From contig JAGSHC010000025.1 in NCBI GenBank assembly GCA_023954745.1, positions 1-40,194 of the forward strand: a DNA stretch of 40,194 nucleotides, given 5' to 3'. The DNA is from Deltaproteobacteria bacterium (GTDB taxonomy: Bacteria; Myxococcota_A; UBA796; UBA9615). This document shows positions 29,448 through 38,523 of this stretch, piece by piece. A program made the translations under genes and the position numbers. Each line of letters begins with the position of its first letter. The first letter of the stretch is position 1. Under the pieces are notes generated by a model, which ran no database searches, was not told the DNA's origin, and was given only the letters and a program-made list of their open reading frames with translations.

Positions 29448-30989
29448 TCAGCTGTTGCGGCGAAGGCCGAGGGGCATCAGCAAGAGGAGGAGCGCAGCGC
29501 TGCCACCTTCGCCGTCGCATGCGCAATCCGAGGCCCCGGCGCTGTCGTCGTCGTCGTCGTCGTCGTTGGCGATGTCGTCGTCGTCCGTTGTGGCGTCGTC
29601 GTCGTCTCCGGAGTCGTCGTCGTCGCCAGAGTCGTCGTCGTCGCCAGAGTCGTCGTCGTCGCCAGAGTCGTCGTCGTCGCCAGAGTCGTCGTCGTCGCCA
29701 GAGTCGTCGTCGTCGCCCTCCACGCAGTCGTCGTCGACGAGGAGGTTGCAGTCGTCATCGATTCCGTTGCAGACCTCGGTAGCTCCTGGCGAGATGTCGG
29801 GGTCCTTGTCGTCGCAGTCGCCCCAGCAGGAGATCCAGCCGTCACCGTCCACATCGAAGTCTTCGTCCGACTGCAGGTCGCAGTCGTTGTCGACCCCATC
29901 GCAGATCTCTACTTGGCCGGGGAACACGGTGGGATCGCCCTCGTTGCAGTCGCCGTCGCAGCCGGAGTCGAAGCCGTCCCCATCCATGTCGACGTAGATC
30001 GCGTTCCCCAGAACATCGTGGAGGGTCGAGGGGCCCGCGGCGTCTTCTCCGCCGAATACGTGCACCTCCCCCATCGCGTCCGTGACCCCCGCGGCCCCAC
30101 GCCGGCCCCCGGCAGGATTGTCGGGGTTCCAGGTGATGCCGTCCCAGGAGTCGAGCGAGGGGAAGTAGGCGAGCACGCTCGCGTAGTAGGGAGCCGCGCT
30201 CTCCGGCCACGTGGTCGATCCGCCGTAGGCGTAGTAGGCGGTCTCGGCAGCGTCCCAGCCTGCAGCGAACAGGAAGCGGGTGTTCTCGAGTCCGCCCGCC
30301 GGGGTGCGAGCCGTCCACTGGTCCGACATCGGATCCCAGCTCCAGACACCGCCCGAGGCCGCGCCAGTCGAGGAGTCTCCAACCCATCCCATCATCAAGT
30401 ACATCGTGTCGGTGGGCTCGTGCCAGAAGGCGTTCCCCCCGGTCACGTCTGCGGGCACGGGGGCCGCCGTCGTCCACGAGTTCGTGGAGGGATCGAACAC
30501 GAGATGCTCGGAGCCGCTGCCCTCCCCCCCCAGCCGATGAAGGAAGCCCGTGGTGGGGTCCGCCACGAGGGCGACCTGCCACCCGGTGCCGGTGGTGGTC
30601 GCCGCCGGGAGAGTGGACCAGGTCCCCGCAGTGATGTCGTAGGCGACCAGTGAGCCACCGAGGCCATCCCCGCCCGCCACGTAGACCGATCCACCGATCG
30701 TCACCGCGCTTGCCCCCTTTGCCGCCACCGGCATGTCCGGAAGAGCCGTGTACACCTCGCTGCAAGGGGTGTAGGCCCAGGCCGACGCGCTGGGGGTCAG
30801 CCCGCCGCTGCCGTCGGCCGTCGCTCCGCCCATCAGGAAGACCGTATTGCTCGAATCGCCGGCTGCGGAAGATTGAGTGAGGCTGAGGGGCGCCGGCGCC
30901 GAGGGAAACCACGTGTGGGCCACCGCCGAGGTGGGAATAGAGGCCAGTCCAGCGATCAGCGCGACAAAAACGGTCCGAAATCGGCTCAT
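29448..30989 (-). CDS. Secreted Kelch-like / MopE-like protein with Asp-rich linker and sorting tail
   Basis: 513 residues if started at ATG 30989, which puts a signal peptide first (1-24, SAVA-HTW); an upstream ATG at 31031 would bury it. Residues ~30-325 contain Kelch-type beta-propeller blades (VFLMGGATADGSG, VYVAGGDGLGG, LHRLGGEGSGSEH, YYAYGGSTTWP, VHVFGGEDAAG). Residues ~331-425 hold MopE-like metal-binding repeats (GDCNEGDPTVFPGQVEICD, DGVDNDCD, ATEVCNGIDDDCN). An (SGDDDD)n linker follows, and the C-terminus has DCACDG, a short hydrophobic stretch and RR, a MYXO-CTERM-like tail. It probably is a surface binding protein. It shares a 150-bp divergent region with giant gene B and converges on giant gene A. 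Confidence 0.82.
   Translation of the reverse strand: MSRFRTVFVALIAGLASIPTSAVAHTWFPSAPAPLSLTQSSAAGDSSNTVFLMGGATADGSGGLTPSASAWAYTPCSEVYTALPDMPVAAKGASAVTIGGSVYVAGGDGLGGSLVAYDITAGTWSTLPAATTTGTGWQVALVADPTTGFLHRLGGEGSGSEHLVFDPSTNSWTTAAPVPADVTGGNAFWHEPTDTMYLMMGWVGDSSTGAASGGVWSWDPMSDQWTARTPAGGLENTRFLFAAGWDAAETAYYAYGGSTTWPESAAPYYASVLAYFPSLDSWDGITWNPDNPAGGRRGAAGVTDAMGEVHVFGGEDAAGPSTLHDVLGNAIYVDMDGDGFDSGCDGDCNEGDPTVFPGQVEICDGVDNDCDLQSDEDFDVDGDGWISCWGDCDDKDPDISPGATEVCNGIDDDCNLLVDDDCVEGDDDDSGDDDDSGDDDDSGDDDDSGDDDDSGDDDDSGDDDDATTDDDDIANDDDDDDDSAGASDCACDGEGGSAALLLLLMPLGLRRNS
29611..29718 (-). repeat. 18-bp in-frame tandem repeat coding for SGDDDD
   Basis: Six units of GAGTCGTCGTCGTCGCCA (plus-strand view), the last changed at its final base, encode the Asp-rich linker of the Kelch/MopE-like protein. 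The units are nearly identical in DNA, so copy number could change by slippage without a frameshift. A similar but shorter tract (7810-7880) codes the linker of the TSP3/vWA lipoprotein. Confidence 0.9.
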
Positions 30990-31139
30990 GTTCACGACGA
31001 TAGCGGTGAAAAACCCGCATCTTCCGCGCATCGATCATCACGCAGCCCTTGAGTTATTCGGCGCCGCAGCAAAAACTGATGCTGCCGCACGTCCGGGCAG
31101 GGGATCGTCCTGACGCGCGCGCATGGGATGGAATTCGTC
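30990..31139. promoter_or_regulatory. Divergent region between Kelch/MopE-like gene and giant gene B
   Basis: This 150-bp gap must carry promoters for both directions. An inverted repeat GCAGCA (31066-31071) and TGCTGC (31080-31085) flanks the A-rich spacer AAAACTGA. TTGAGT at about 31049 with AAAACT 17 bases later is a weak plus-strand promoter match that overlaps this repeat. It is A/T-richer than its surroundings. Confidence 0.35.
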
Positions 31140-34100
31140 ATGCAACGCACAATTCGCCTGCTCACAATCCTTGCTGGGCTCGTTCTCTTCTCGCTGCCAG
31201 CGTCCGCGTTCGCGAGCCACTTCCGTGGCGCGTCGATCACATGGACCCGCTCTTCAGCGTCCAGCCAGGTATTGAACTTCAACATCACCCACTCGTGGCG
31301 ATGCTGTCCTGGGATGAACCTGGTCTACGGGGGAGGAAGTCCGTCCAGTCAGAGCCTGGCATCGAACCAGATCGGCTCCTTCACCGACTCGTCCGGCGCC
31401 TCCTACCAGACGTACAGCTCCTCGGCGACGCACACGTACCCGGGGAATGGTCCCTATACGGCGTACTTCCAGTCGAACGCGCGCATCGGCGGCATGGGCT
31501 TCGCGTCCAATCAGAGCTTCCGCGTCGAGAGCGTCGTCAACCTGAACGGTGGCAACACCGCGTCACCGGCCATCGGCACCTCAGCCCTGCTCCAGCTCGT
31601 GCGTGGAGCACAGAACTCGGTGGCCCTCGCCATCGTGGACCCGGACAACAGCGCCACCGCTGTCTGCGGCTGGGCCACGTGTTCGCAGGCGGGCGTCTCC
31701 TCGAGCCAGTGCAGCGGCACGGGGGGTGAGTTCCGGCCCACCTGGCTGAGCCTCAACCCGACCACTTGCGTGCTCTCGGGTACTCCGCCGACGTCGGGAG
31801 CCATCCTCTGGCCCTACGCGGTGCGGGTCACGGACAACAACAACGCGGTCACCACCTTTGACGGGATGATTGAACTCGTCACCGGCACGCCCCCCACGTG
31901 CTCTGGCGGCGGCAACTTCAACGCCACCGTGGGGCAGCCCTTCTCGACGTCGTTCGTGGGGTCGAACCCCTCTGGCGGCACGATCACGATGCAGCTCGCC
32001 TCGGGTCCCCCGACCGGCACCCTCTCGCCGCTCTCAGGCTCGTCTCCGCTGACCTCGACGTTCAACTGGACCCCGGCGGCCTCCGACTTCGGCCAGACCT
32101 ACGCGGCGACGGTGATCGTCTCCAACAGTTCGAACCTCCAGACCACCTGTCCCCTCGGACTGACGGTGCCCCTGAACAGCCCGCCGGTGGCCGAGGCAAA
32201 CGGCCCCTACACCGGCTCGAAGAGCACGGGCGTCGCGGTGACGGGCGCTGGCTCCATCGACGCCGACGGCACCATCTCCACCTATGAGTGGGACTGCGAC
32301 AACAACGGTAGCTACGAGGTCTCCAGCGCTTCGGCAACCGGTCAGACCTGTGGTCCCTACACGCTGGGCGGGGCGCAGACCATCGTCCTGCGCGTCACGG
32401 ACGACCAGGGCAGCACCGACACCGACACCGCGACGGTCAACGTGCCCAACGTCGGCCCGACGGCGAACGCCGGCGGCCCGTACAGCGGCAACCAGGGCAC
32501 CAACATCACCATCTCTGGCACCGGCTCGAGCGATGGTGACGGCGGCTCCTTGACCTACACGTGGGACTGCGACACGTCGTCGCCGCCAGGCGGTGTGGTC
32601 GGTGGCTCCACCACCACCTGCAGCTACGACGACGGGACGTACACGGGGTCCCTGACCGTCTGCGACCCCGAGGGGCTGTGCGTGACCGACACCTTCACGG
32701 TCACGGCGATCAACCTGGCGCCGACGGCGAACGCCGGTGGGCCCTACACCACGGGCCAGGGCGTCGCGGTCTCGGTGAGCGGGAGCAACTCCACCGATCC
32801 CGACGGCACCATCGCCACCTACGAGTGGGACTGCGACACCAGCAACGGCATCAGCTACTCGGCACCCTCCGCTTCGCCGACGAGCAACTGCACCTGGCCG
32901 GACGACGGCACCTACACCATCAGTCTGCGGGTCACGGACGACGACGGGGCCACCGCCACAGCTACGGCTACGGCAAACGTCACGAACACCGCTCCCATCG
33001 CGAACGCGGGCGGCCCCTACACCGGCCAGAAGAACACGCAGATCGCGGTCAGCGGAAGCACCTCCAGCGACCCTGACGGCAACATCGTTCTCTACCAGTG
33101 GGACTGCGACGCCAGCGACGGAGTCAGCCTCAGCGCCGGCAGCGCCGCGGCCACTTCGTCCTGCACCTACACCGCGGTGGGCACCTACACGGTGACCTTG
33201 CAGGTCACCGACGATGACGGCGCGACCGACACCGACACCGCCACCGTGACCATCGCCAACGTGGCGCCCAACGCCAATGCCGGTGGGCCCTACTCCGCCG
33301 TGCAGGGCGCCCTCGTGACCCTGGACGGCTCCCAGTCGTCCGACCCCGACGGCACGATCGTCAGCTACCGCTGGGACTGCAACGTCGCGTCGCCCCCGGG
33401 CTTGAGTGCGGCCCAGCCCAGCTCGACGTTTGGGTGCACCTACCCGGCTCAGGGCACCTACACCGCCTCGCTCCAGGTCACCGACGACGACGGCGCGACG
33501 GACCTGGGCACGGCCACGATCGTCGTGACGAACCAGGCGCCGGTCGCCGAAGCCGGCGGCCCATACAACGGCAACCAGGGCGTGGCCATGCCGGTCTTCG
33601 GCTTCGGCTCCGTGGACCCCGACGGCTCGCTCACCACCTACGAGTGGGACTGCGACAACAACGGCACCTACGAGGTGACCACGACCTCGCCCACGGGCAC
33701 CACGTGCACCTTCGCCACCATCGGCACCTACACCATCAATCTCCGAGTGACCGATGACGACGGAGCGACGGCCACCGACTCGGCCACTGCCCTCATCGGC
33801 AACCAGGTCCCGGTGTCTGCGCCTGGCGGGCCCTACTCGGCGCTGCAGAACCAGACGGTCAACGTCGATGGCTCCTCCAGCACCGACACGGACGGCACTC
33901 TCGTCGACTACTCCTGGGACTGCGACGCGGGGAACGGCGTCTCCCTGGTCAGTACGGGCACCTCGTCGAGCACCACGTGCACCTACTCGTCGGTGGGTAC
34001 CTACACCATCACCTTGCAGGTCACGGACGACGACGGCGCGACCGACACCCAGACCACCACCGTGCTCGTGAGTAACGGAGCCCCGGTGGCCGTGGCCGGT

Positions 34101-37100
34101 GGGCCATACACGGGAGTCAAGAACGTGGCAGTGACCGTCGATGGCTCGGGCAGCTCCGATCCCGACGGCACGCTCGTCAGCTACGCCTGGGACTGCGACA
34201 ACGACGGAATCGTCGATGTGACGTCGGCCTCGCCGACGAATTCCTGCATCTACGGCGCCGTCGGCGTCTACACGTTGTCGCTGACGGTCACCGACAACGA
34301 TGGTGGAACGTCGACGGACACCGGCACGGTGAACGTCCCCGCGGTCAACCCGATCGCTGACGCTGGCGGCCCCTACGCGGGCATCCAGAACGTGCCCATC
34401 GCGCTGGACGCTTCGGGCAGCTCCGACAGCGACGGCAACATCGTCACGTACGAGTGGGACTGCGAAGGCGACGGCGTCTACGAGTTCACCTCGTTCAACG
34501 CCAATGACGTCACGTGCACCTACGCGGCGACGGGCACCTACACCCTGCAGCTTCAGGTCACCGACGACGACGGCCTCATGTCTACCGACACGGCGCTCGT
34601 CACCCTGACCAACATCCTCCCCGTGGCGGACGCGGGCGGCCCCTACACGGGCACCGAGGCCTCCCCGGTGGCGATGGATGGGAGCGGCTCCGGTGACGCT
34701 GACGGCACCATCGTCTCCTACTCCTGGGACTGCGACAGCGATGGCCTCCCCGAGGTCATCCTGCCCACGCCCAACGGCGCGTCCTGCACGTTCACGGCGA
34801 GCGGCACCTACACCGTCACCCTGACGGTGACCGACGACGACGGCGCGACGGACAGCGACACTGCGTCTCTCACCGTCCTGAGCTCGCCCCCCGTGGCCTC
34901 GGCCGGTGGTCCCTACTCTGGGGACGAGGGCAGCCTGATTCTGCTCGATGGCAGCGGATCCTCGGACGCTGGCGGAAGCATCACGCTTTACCAGTGGGAC
35001 TGCACCAGCGACGGCTCGTACGACATCAGCGCCACCCAGCCTCTCGGCAACGGCTGCCTCTACGACGATGAAGGCAACTACACCGTCACTCTGCAGGTGA
35101 CCGACGACGACGGAGATACCAGCATCGCCGTGGCCACCATCGCGGTCGCCAACGTGGCGCCGACCCTGTCGGGCCCCAACGGTCCGCTCGTGGGTGACGA
35201 GGGTGCCTCGCTCAACTGGACGGCGGTCGCCACCGACCCTGGCGTCTTCGACGTGCTCAGCTACTCCTGGGACTTCGGTGACGGCGAGTCCGCGACGGGT
35301 AGCTCCGCGGCCCATGTGTACCTGCAGGATGGCACCTACAACCTCACGGTCACGGTCACGGACGGCGACGGCGGCAGCGCGGTCAACACCGTGCAGGTCG
35401 TCATCGGCAACCTGCCTCCCATCCTGACGGTCTGGACCATTCCGATCGCGTCGGACGAGGGCCAGCTCCTCAACTTCACGGCGGAGGCCACCGACCCCGG
35501 CATCCTCGACGTCCTGACCTACAGCTGGGACTTCGGCGATGGAAGCTCCGGTGAGACCGGCGACATCGTCAACTACGCCTTCGCCGACGACGGCAGCTAC
35601 ACGATCACCTTGACCGTGACCGATGACGGCGGCTTGACCGACACCGTCAGCCAGGTCATCAGCGTGGCGAACGTCGACCCGACCATCACGTCGATGACCG
35701 GCGACCTGTCTGGCTTCGAGTCGCAGGTCCTCTCCTGGACGGCGACGGCCACGGACCCCGGAATCCTCGATGTGCTGACCTACACCTGGGACTTCGGCGA
35801 CGGAAACACCGCGACGGGCCCCAACGTCAGTAACGCCTACGTCAACGAGGGCACCTTCATCGTCACCCTGACCGTGGACGACGGTGACGGGGGTGTGGAC
35901 ATTGAGACGCTCTCTGTGGAGGTGTTCAACGACGCCCCGATCGTGACCTCGGTCACGGCGCCGGACGGGGACGAGGGCGTGGCTCTGAGCTTCTCCATCG
36001 TCGCGACGGACAACGGCATCAACGACGTCCTGACCTACCTGTGGGACTTCGGAGACGGAAGCTTCGCCACGGGCGACACGGCGACGAAGACCTTTGATGA
36101 CGACGGCCTCTACGTGGTCACTTGCACCGTCACCGACGACGGCGGCGAGTTCACGACCGTCGCCGAGGACGTGCTCATCTCCAACGTCGCGCCGGTCATC
36201 ACCTCGATGGTCGCGCTGCCGGACACCACCCCGGACGAGGGCACCTCGGTGGACCTCGAGGCCACGGCCACGGACCAGGGCGCTGCCGACATCCCGGACC
36301 TCATCTACACCTGGGACTTCGGCAACGGCGCCCCGGTGGACACGGGCAGCGACAGCGAGTTCACCTACCCGGACGACGGCACCTTCATCGTCACGCTGAC
36401 GGTGGACGACCAGGACGGTGGAGTAACCACCCAGACGCTGACCCTCGAGGTCCAGAACGTCGACCCGATCATCTCCACCAACCCGGTGGTGAACGCCAAC
36501 CAGGGCTCGCTGTACTCCTACGCGCCTCAGGTGGTCGACCCGGGCGACGAGGTCTTCACGTGGACGCTGTCGCCGGGCGCGCCGCCGACGATGACCATCG
36601 ACGCGGCCACGGGCCTCATCGAGTGGACGCCCACCTACGCGGACTACCTGACGGGGACCCACGCGGTCGTGCTGACGGTGGACGACGGCGACGGAGGCAT
36701 CGCCCAGCAGTCCTGGACCATCACGGTGTTCGACACCGACACCGATGGCGATGGCATCCCCGACGACTGGGAGATCACCAACGGTCTCGACCCGAACGAC
36801 CCGACGGACGCCGGTGACGACCCGGACGGCGACGGCATCACCAACCTCGGTGAGTTCGGTCTCGACCAGGACCCGAACGTCTACGACGGTCCTTCGCAGC
36901 CGACGCCGGTCTCGCCCATCGACGGTGACGAGATCACCGAGGTCTCGCCGGACCTGGTGTTCGACAACGCGACGGACCCCCAGGGCGAGACGCTCCTCTA
37001 CGACCTGGAGCTGTACGAGGACGAGCTGATGACCATCCTCGTGACGTCGACGTTCGGTGTCATCGAGGACTCCACCGGCCAGACCTTCTGGAAGGTCGAC

Positions 37101-38354
37101 GTCCAGCTCAACGAGGACCAGGAGTACTGGTGGCACGTGCGCGCCAACGACCCCTGGGTCGCCGGTGAGTGGTCGGACCCCGAGAACTTCATCCTCAACG
37201 AGTTCAACGACGGCCCCGATGTGCCCGAGCTCGTCTACCCCATCGACGGCGAAGTGGTCACCGTGCTGCAGCCTGAGCTGGAGTGGACCCAGGTCGAGGA
37301 CCCGAACGAGGACGAAGTCACCTACGACATCGTGGTCTACGCCGCCGACGAGGTCACCGTGGTGGCCGAGGCCACCGGAGTGGTGGACTCGGGCAACGCG
37401 ACGAGCACCTGGATGGTCGATGTCGCGCTGACCGACGACGCGAACTACTGGTGGTCGGCCCGAGCGGTCGACGACGAGGGACTCGCCGGTGATTGGGCGG
37501 AGCTGGAAGACTTCTTCCTGACCACCGAGAACGGTGCGCCCGACCAGCCGGTCTTCATCGACCCCGAGGATGGCGACCAGATCATCGAGATCTCGCCGAC
37601 GCTGACCGCCACGGAGGTCCAGGACCCCGAGGGCGGCGAGGTGACCTACGAGTTCGAGATCGACCAGGCAGGCACCTTCGACACGACGGACTACCGCACG
37701 GCCATGGTGCCCGCGACGGACACGGGCACCGTGTGGTGGGACCTCTCGGATGCGGGCATCGAGCTCGACGAGAACGAGTGGGCCTTCGCCCGCGTGCGTG
37801 CCATTGATGAGCTGGGGATTGCTTCGGCCCCCGACACGATCACGTTCTTCGTCCGCGGCGAGAACGACGCCCCTGGCGTTCCGACGCTCATCCGCCCGGA
37901 GGATGGCTCCACCGTTCCCGGACTCGGCGTCACGCTCGTCCTTCAGAACGTCGAAGACCTCGAGGACGACCTCGTGTTCTACGACTTCCTGCTGGCGACG
38001 GACCCGGAGATGACCGAGGTCGTCTTCGAAGCCAACGGTGTGGCCAACGGCGCAGGCCCGGCAGACGACGAGGACAGCACCTCCGTGCTCGTCCCCGAGA
38101 CTCTGCTCGGTGTGTACTACTGGACGGCGCGTGCGCGCGACGACGAAGACGGAGTCTCGGATTGGGCCATCCCCAACGAGTTCACCGCCACGGGAGATTC
38201 GGACTCCGGTCCGTTCATCGACCCCGACTCGTTCGTCGGTGGTGCCGGCTGCAAGGCGTGCGCCTCCTCGGTGAGCGCGGCCGACCAGCCCGCGACGCTG
38301 TGGCTGCTGGCTCTCCTGCCGGTGGCGATGCTCGCGCGGCGCCGCCGCAGCTAG
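31140..38354 (+). CDS. Giant secreted PKD-repeat surface protein B (2404 aa), paralogue of A
   Basis: ATG 31140 gives a signal peptide (ASA-FA) followed by SHFRGASITW; an ATG at 31128 would add four residues. The architecture repeats protein A from end to end: N-terminal Cys-containing region, Ig-like domain, 16 PKD domains (~350-1776; 11 with WDC plus second Cys, then 5 with WDFGDG or WDFGNG), Ig/cadherin-like domain, TSP3-like DGDGIPDDW segment, four FnIII-like domains (YWWHVRANDPW, NYWWSARAVDDEG, VFARVRAIDELG-type strands) and the tail GCKAC (C2371), helix and RRRR. Each domain resembles its same-numbered partner in A. No catalytic motif is present. Likely role: cell-surface adhesion or matrix, exported by Sec and anchored through the sorting tail; the ligand is unknown. 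Confidence 0.88.
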   Translation: MQRTIRLLTILAGLVLFSLPASAFASHFRGASITWTRSSASSQVLNFNITHSWRCCPGMNLVYGGGSPSSQSLASNQIGSFTDSSGASYQTYSSSATHTYPGNGPYTAYFQSNARIGGMGFASNQSFRVESVVNLNGGNTASPAIGTSALLQLVRGAQNSVALAIVDPDNSATAVCGWATCSQAGVSSSQCSGTGGEFRPTWLSLNPTTCVLSGTPPTSGAILWPYAVRVTDNNNAVTTFDGMIELVTGTPPTCSGGGNFNATVGQPFSTSFVGSNPSGGTITMQLASGPPTGTLSPLSGSSPLTSTFNWTPAASDFGQTYAATVIVSNSSNLQTTCPLGLTVPLNSPPVAEANGPYTGSKSTGVAVTGAGSIDADGTISTYEWDCDNNGSYEVSSASATGQTCGPYTLGGAQTIVLRVTDDQGSTDTDTATVNVPNVGPTANAGGPYSGNQGTNITISGTGSSDGDGGSLTYTWDCDTSSPPGGVVGGSTTTCSYDDGTYTGSLTVCDPEGLCVTDTFTVTAINLAPTANAGGPYTTGQGVAVSVSGSNSTDPDGTIATYEWDCDTSNGISYSAPSASPTSNCTWPDDGTYTISLRVTDDDGATATATATANVTNTAPIANAGGPYTGQKNTQIAVSGSTSSDPDGNIVLYQWDCDASDGVSLSAGSAAATSSCTYTAVGTYTVTLQVTDDDGATDTDTATVTIANVAPNANAGGPYSAVQGALVTLDGSQSSDPDGTIVSYRWDCNVASPPGLSAAQPSSTFGCTYPAQGTYTASLQVTDDDGATDLGTATIVVTNQAPVAEAGGPYNGNQGVAMPVFGFGSVDPDGSLTTYEWDCDNNGTYEVTTTSPTGTTCTFATIGTYTINLRVTDDDGATATDSATALIGNQVPVSAPGGPYSALQNQTVNVDGSSSTDTDGTLVDYSWDCDAGNGVSLVSTGTSSSTTCTYSSVGTYTITLQVTDDDGATDTQTTTVLVSNGAPVAVAGGPYTGVKNVAVTVDGSGSSDPDGTLVSYAWDCDNDGIVDVTSASPTNSCIYGAVGVYTLSLTVTDNDGGTSTDTGTVNVPAVNPIADAGGPYAGIQNVPIALDASGSSDSDGNIVTYEWDCEGDGVYEFTSFNANDVTCTYAATGTYTLQLQVTDDDGLMSTDTALVTLTNILPVADAGGPYTGTEASPVAMDGSGSGDADGTIVSYSWDCDSDGLPEVILPTPNGASCTFTASGTYTVTLTVTDDDGATDSDTASLTVLSSPPVASAGGPYSGDEGSLILLDGSGSSDAGGSITLYQWDCTSDGSYDISATQPLGNGCLYDDEGNYTVTLQVTDDDGDTSIAVATIAVANVAPTLSGPNGPLVGDEGASLNWTAVATDPGVFDVLSYSWDFGDGESATGSSAAHVYLQDGTYNLTVTVTDGDGGSAVNTVQVVIGNLPPILTVWTIPIASDEGQLLNFTAEATDPGILDVLTYSWDFGDGSSGETGDIVNYAFADDGSYTITLTVTDDGGLTDTVSQVISVANVDPTITSMTGDLSGFESQVLSWTATATDPGILDVLTYTWDFGDGNTATGPNVSNAYVNEGTFIVTLTVDDGDGGVDIETLSVEVFNDAPIVTSVTAPDGDEGVALSFSIVATDNGINDVLTYLWDFGDGSFATGDTATKTFDDDGLYVVTCTVTDDGGEFTTVAEDVLISNVAPVITSMVALPDTTPDEGTSVDLEATATDQGAADIPDLIYTWDFGNGAPVDTGSDSEFTYPDDGTFIVTLTVDDQDGGVTTQTLTLEVQNVDPIISTNPVVNANQGSLYSYAPQVVDPGDEVFTWTLSPGAPPTMTIDAATGLIEWTPTYADYLTGTHAVVLTVDDGDGGIAQQSWTITVFDTDTDGDGIPDDWEITNGLDPNDPTDAGDDPDGDGITNLGEFGLDQDPNVYDGPSQPTPVSPIDGDEITEVSPDLVFDNATDPQGETLLYDLELYEDELMTILVTSTFGVIEDSTGQTFWKVDVQLNEDQEYWWHVRANDPWVAGEWSDPENFILNEFNDGPDVPELVYPIDGEVVTVLQPELEWTQVEDPNEDEVTYDIVVYAADEVTVVAEATGVVDSGNATSTWMVDVALTDDANYWWSARAVDDEGLAGDWAELEDFFLTTENGAPDQPVFIDPEDGDQIIEISPTLTATEVQDPEGGEVTYEFEIDQAGTFDTTDYRTAMVPATDTGTVWWDLSDAGIELDENEWAFARVRAIDELGIASAPDTITFFVRGENDAPGVPTLIRPEDGSTVPGLGVTLVLQNVEDLEDDLVFYDFLLATDPEMTEVVFEANGVANGAGPADDEDSTSVLVPETLLGVYYWTARARDDEDGVSDWAIPNEFTATGDSDSGPFIDPDSFVGGAGCKACASSVSAADQPATLWLLALLPVAMLARRRRS

Positions 38355-38369
38355 CCCTCAGAGAGCGAC

Positions 38370-38419
38370 GACGCTTCGGCGTCACGGCAGCGCCTCCGAC
38401 CACTGGTCGGGGGCGTTGC
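38370..38419 (+). terminator. Two hairpins after giant gene B
   Basis: A small GACGC-TTCG-GCGTC hairpin (38370-38383) is followed by a 15-bp stem: GCAGCGCCTCCGACC (38387-38401) with GGTCGGGGGCGTTGC (38405-38419), two wobble pairs, loop ACT. The tail GGCGTTGCTGCTTGGG is shared with the region after giant gene A. Confidence 0.7.
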
Positions 38420-38468
38420 TGCTTGGGCCAACGTGCTTTGAGGGTTGGTCGAGCCACGCTGGCTGGGG

Positions 38469-38496
38469 TTGACTCTGCGAAGGCCTCCATTACCCT
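38469..38496 (+). promoter_or_regulatory. Candidate promoter for the GH13 gene
   Basis: TTGACT (38469-38474) and TACCCT (38491-38496) are 16 bases apart, about 28 bases before the start codon. The -10 match is poor (3 of 6). Confidence 0.3.
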
Positions 38497-38523
38497 GCGA
38501 GCGTAACTCTGACTGGAGTCACT

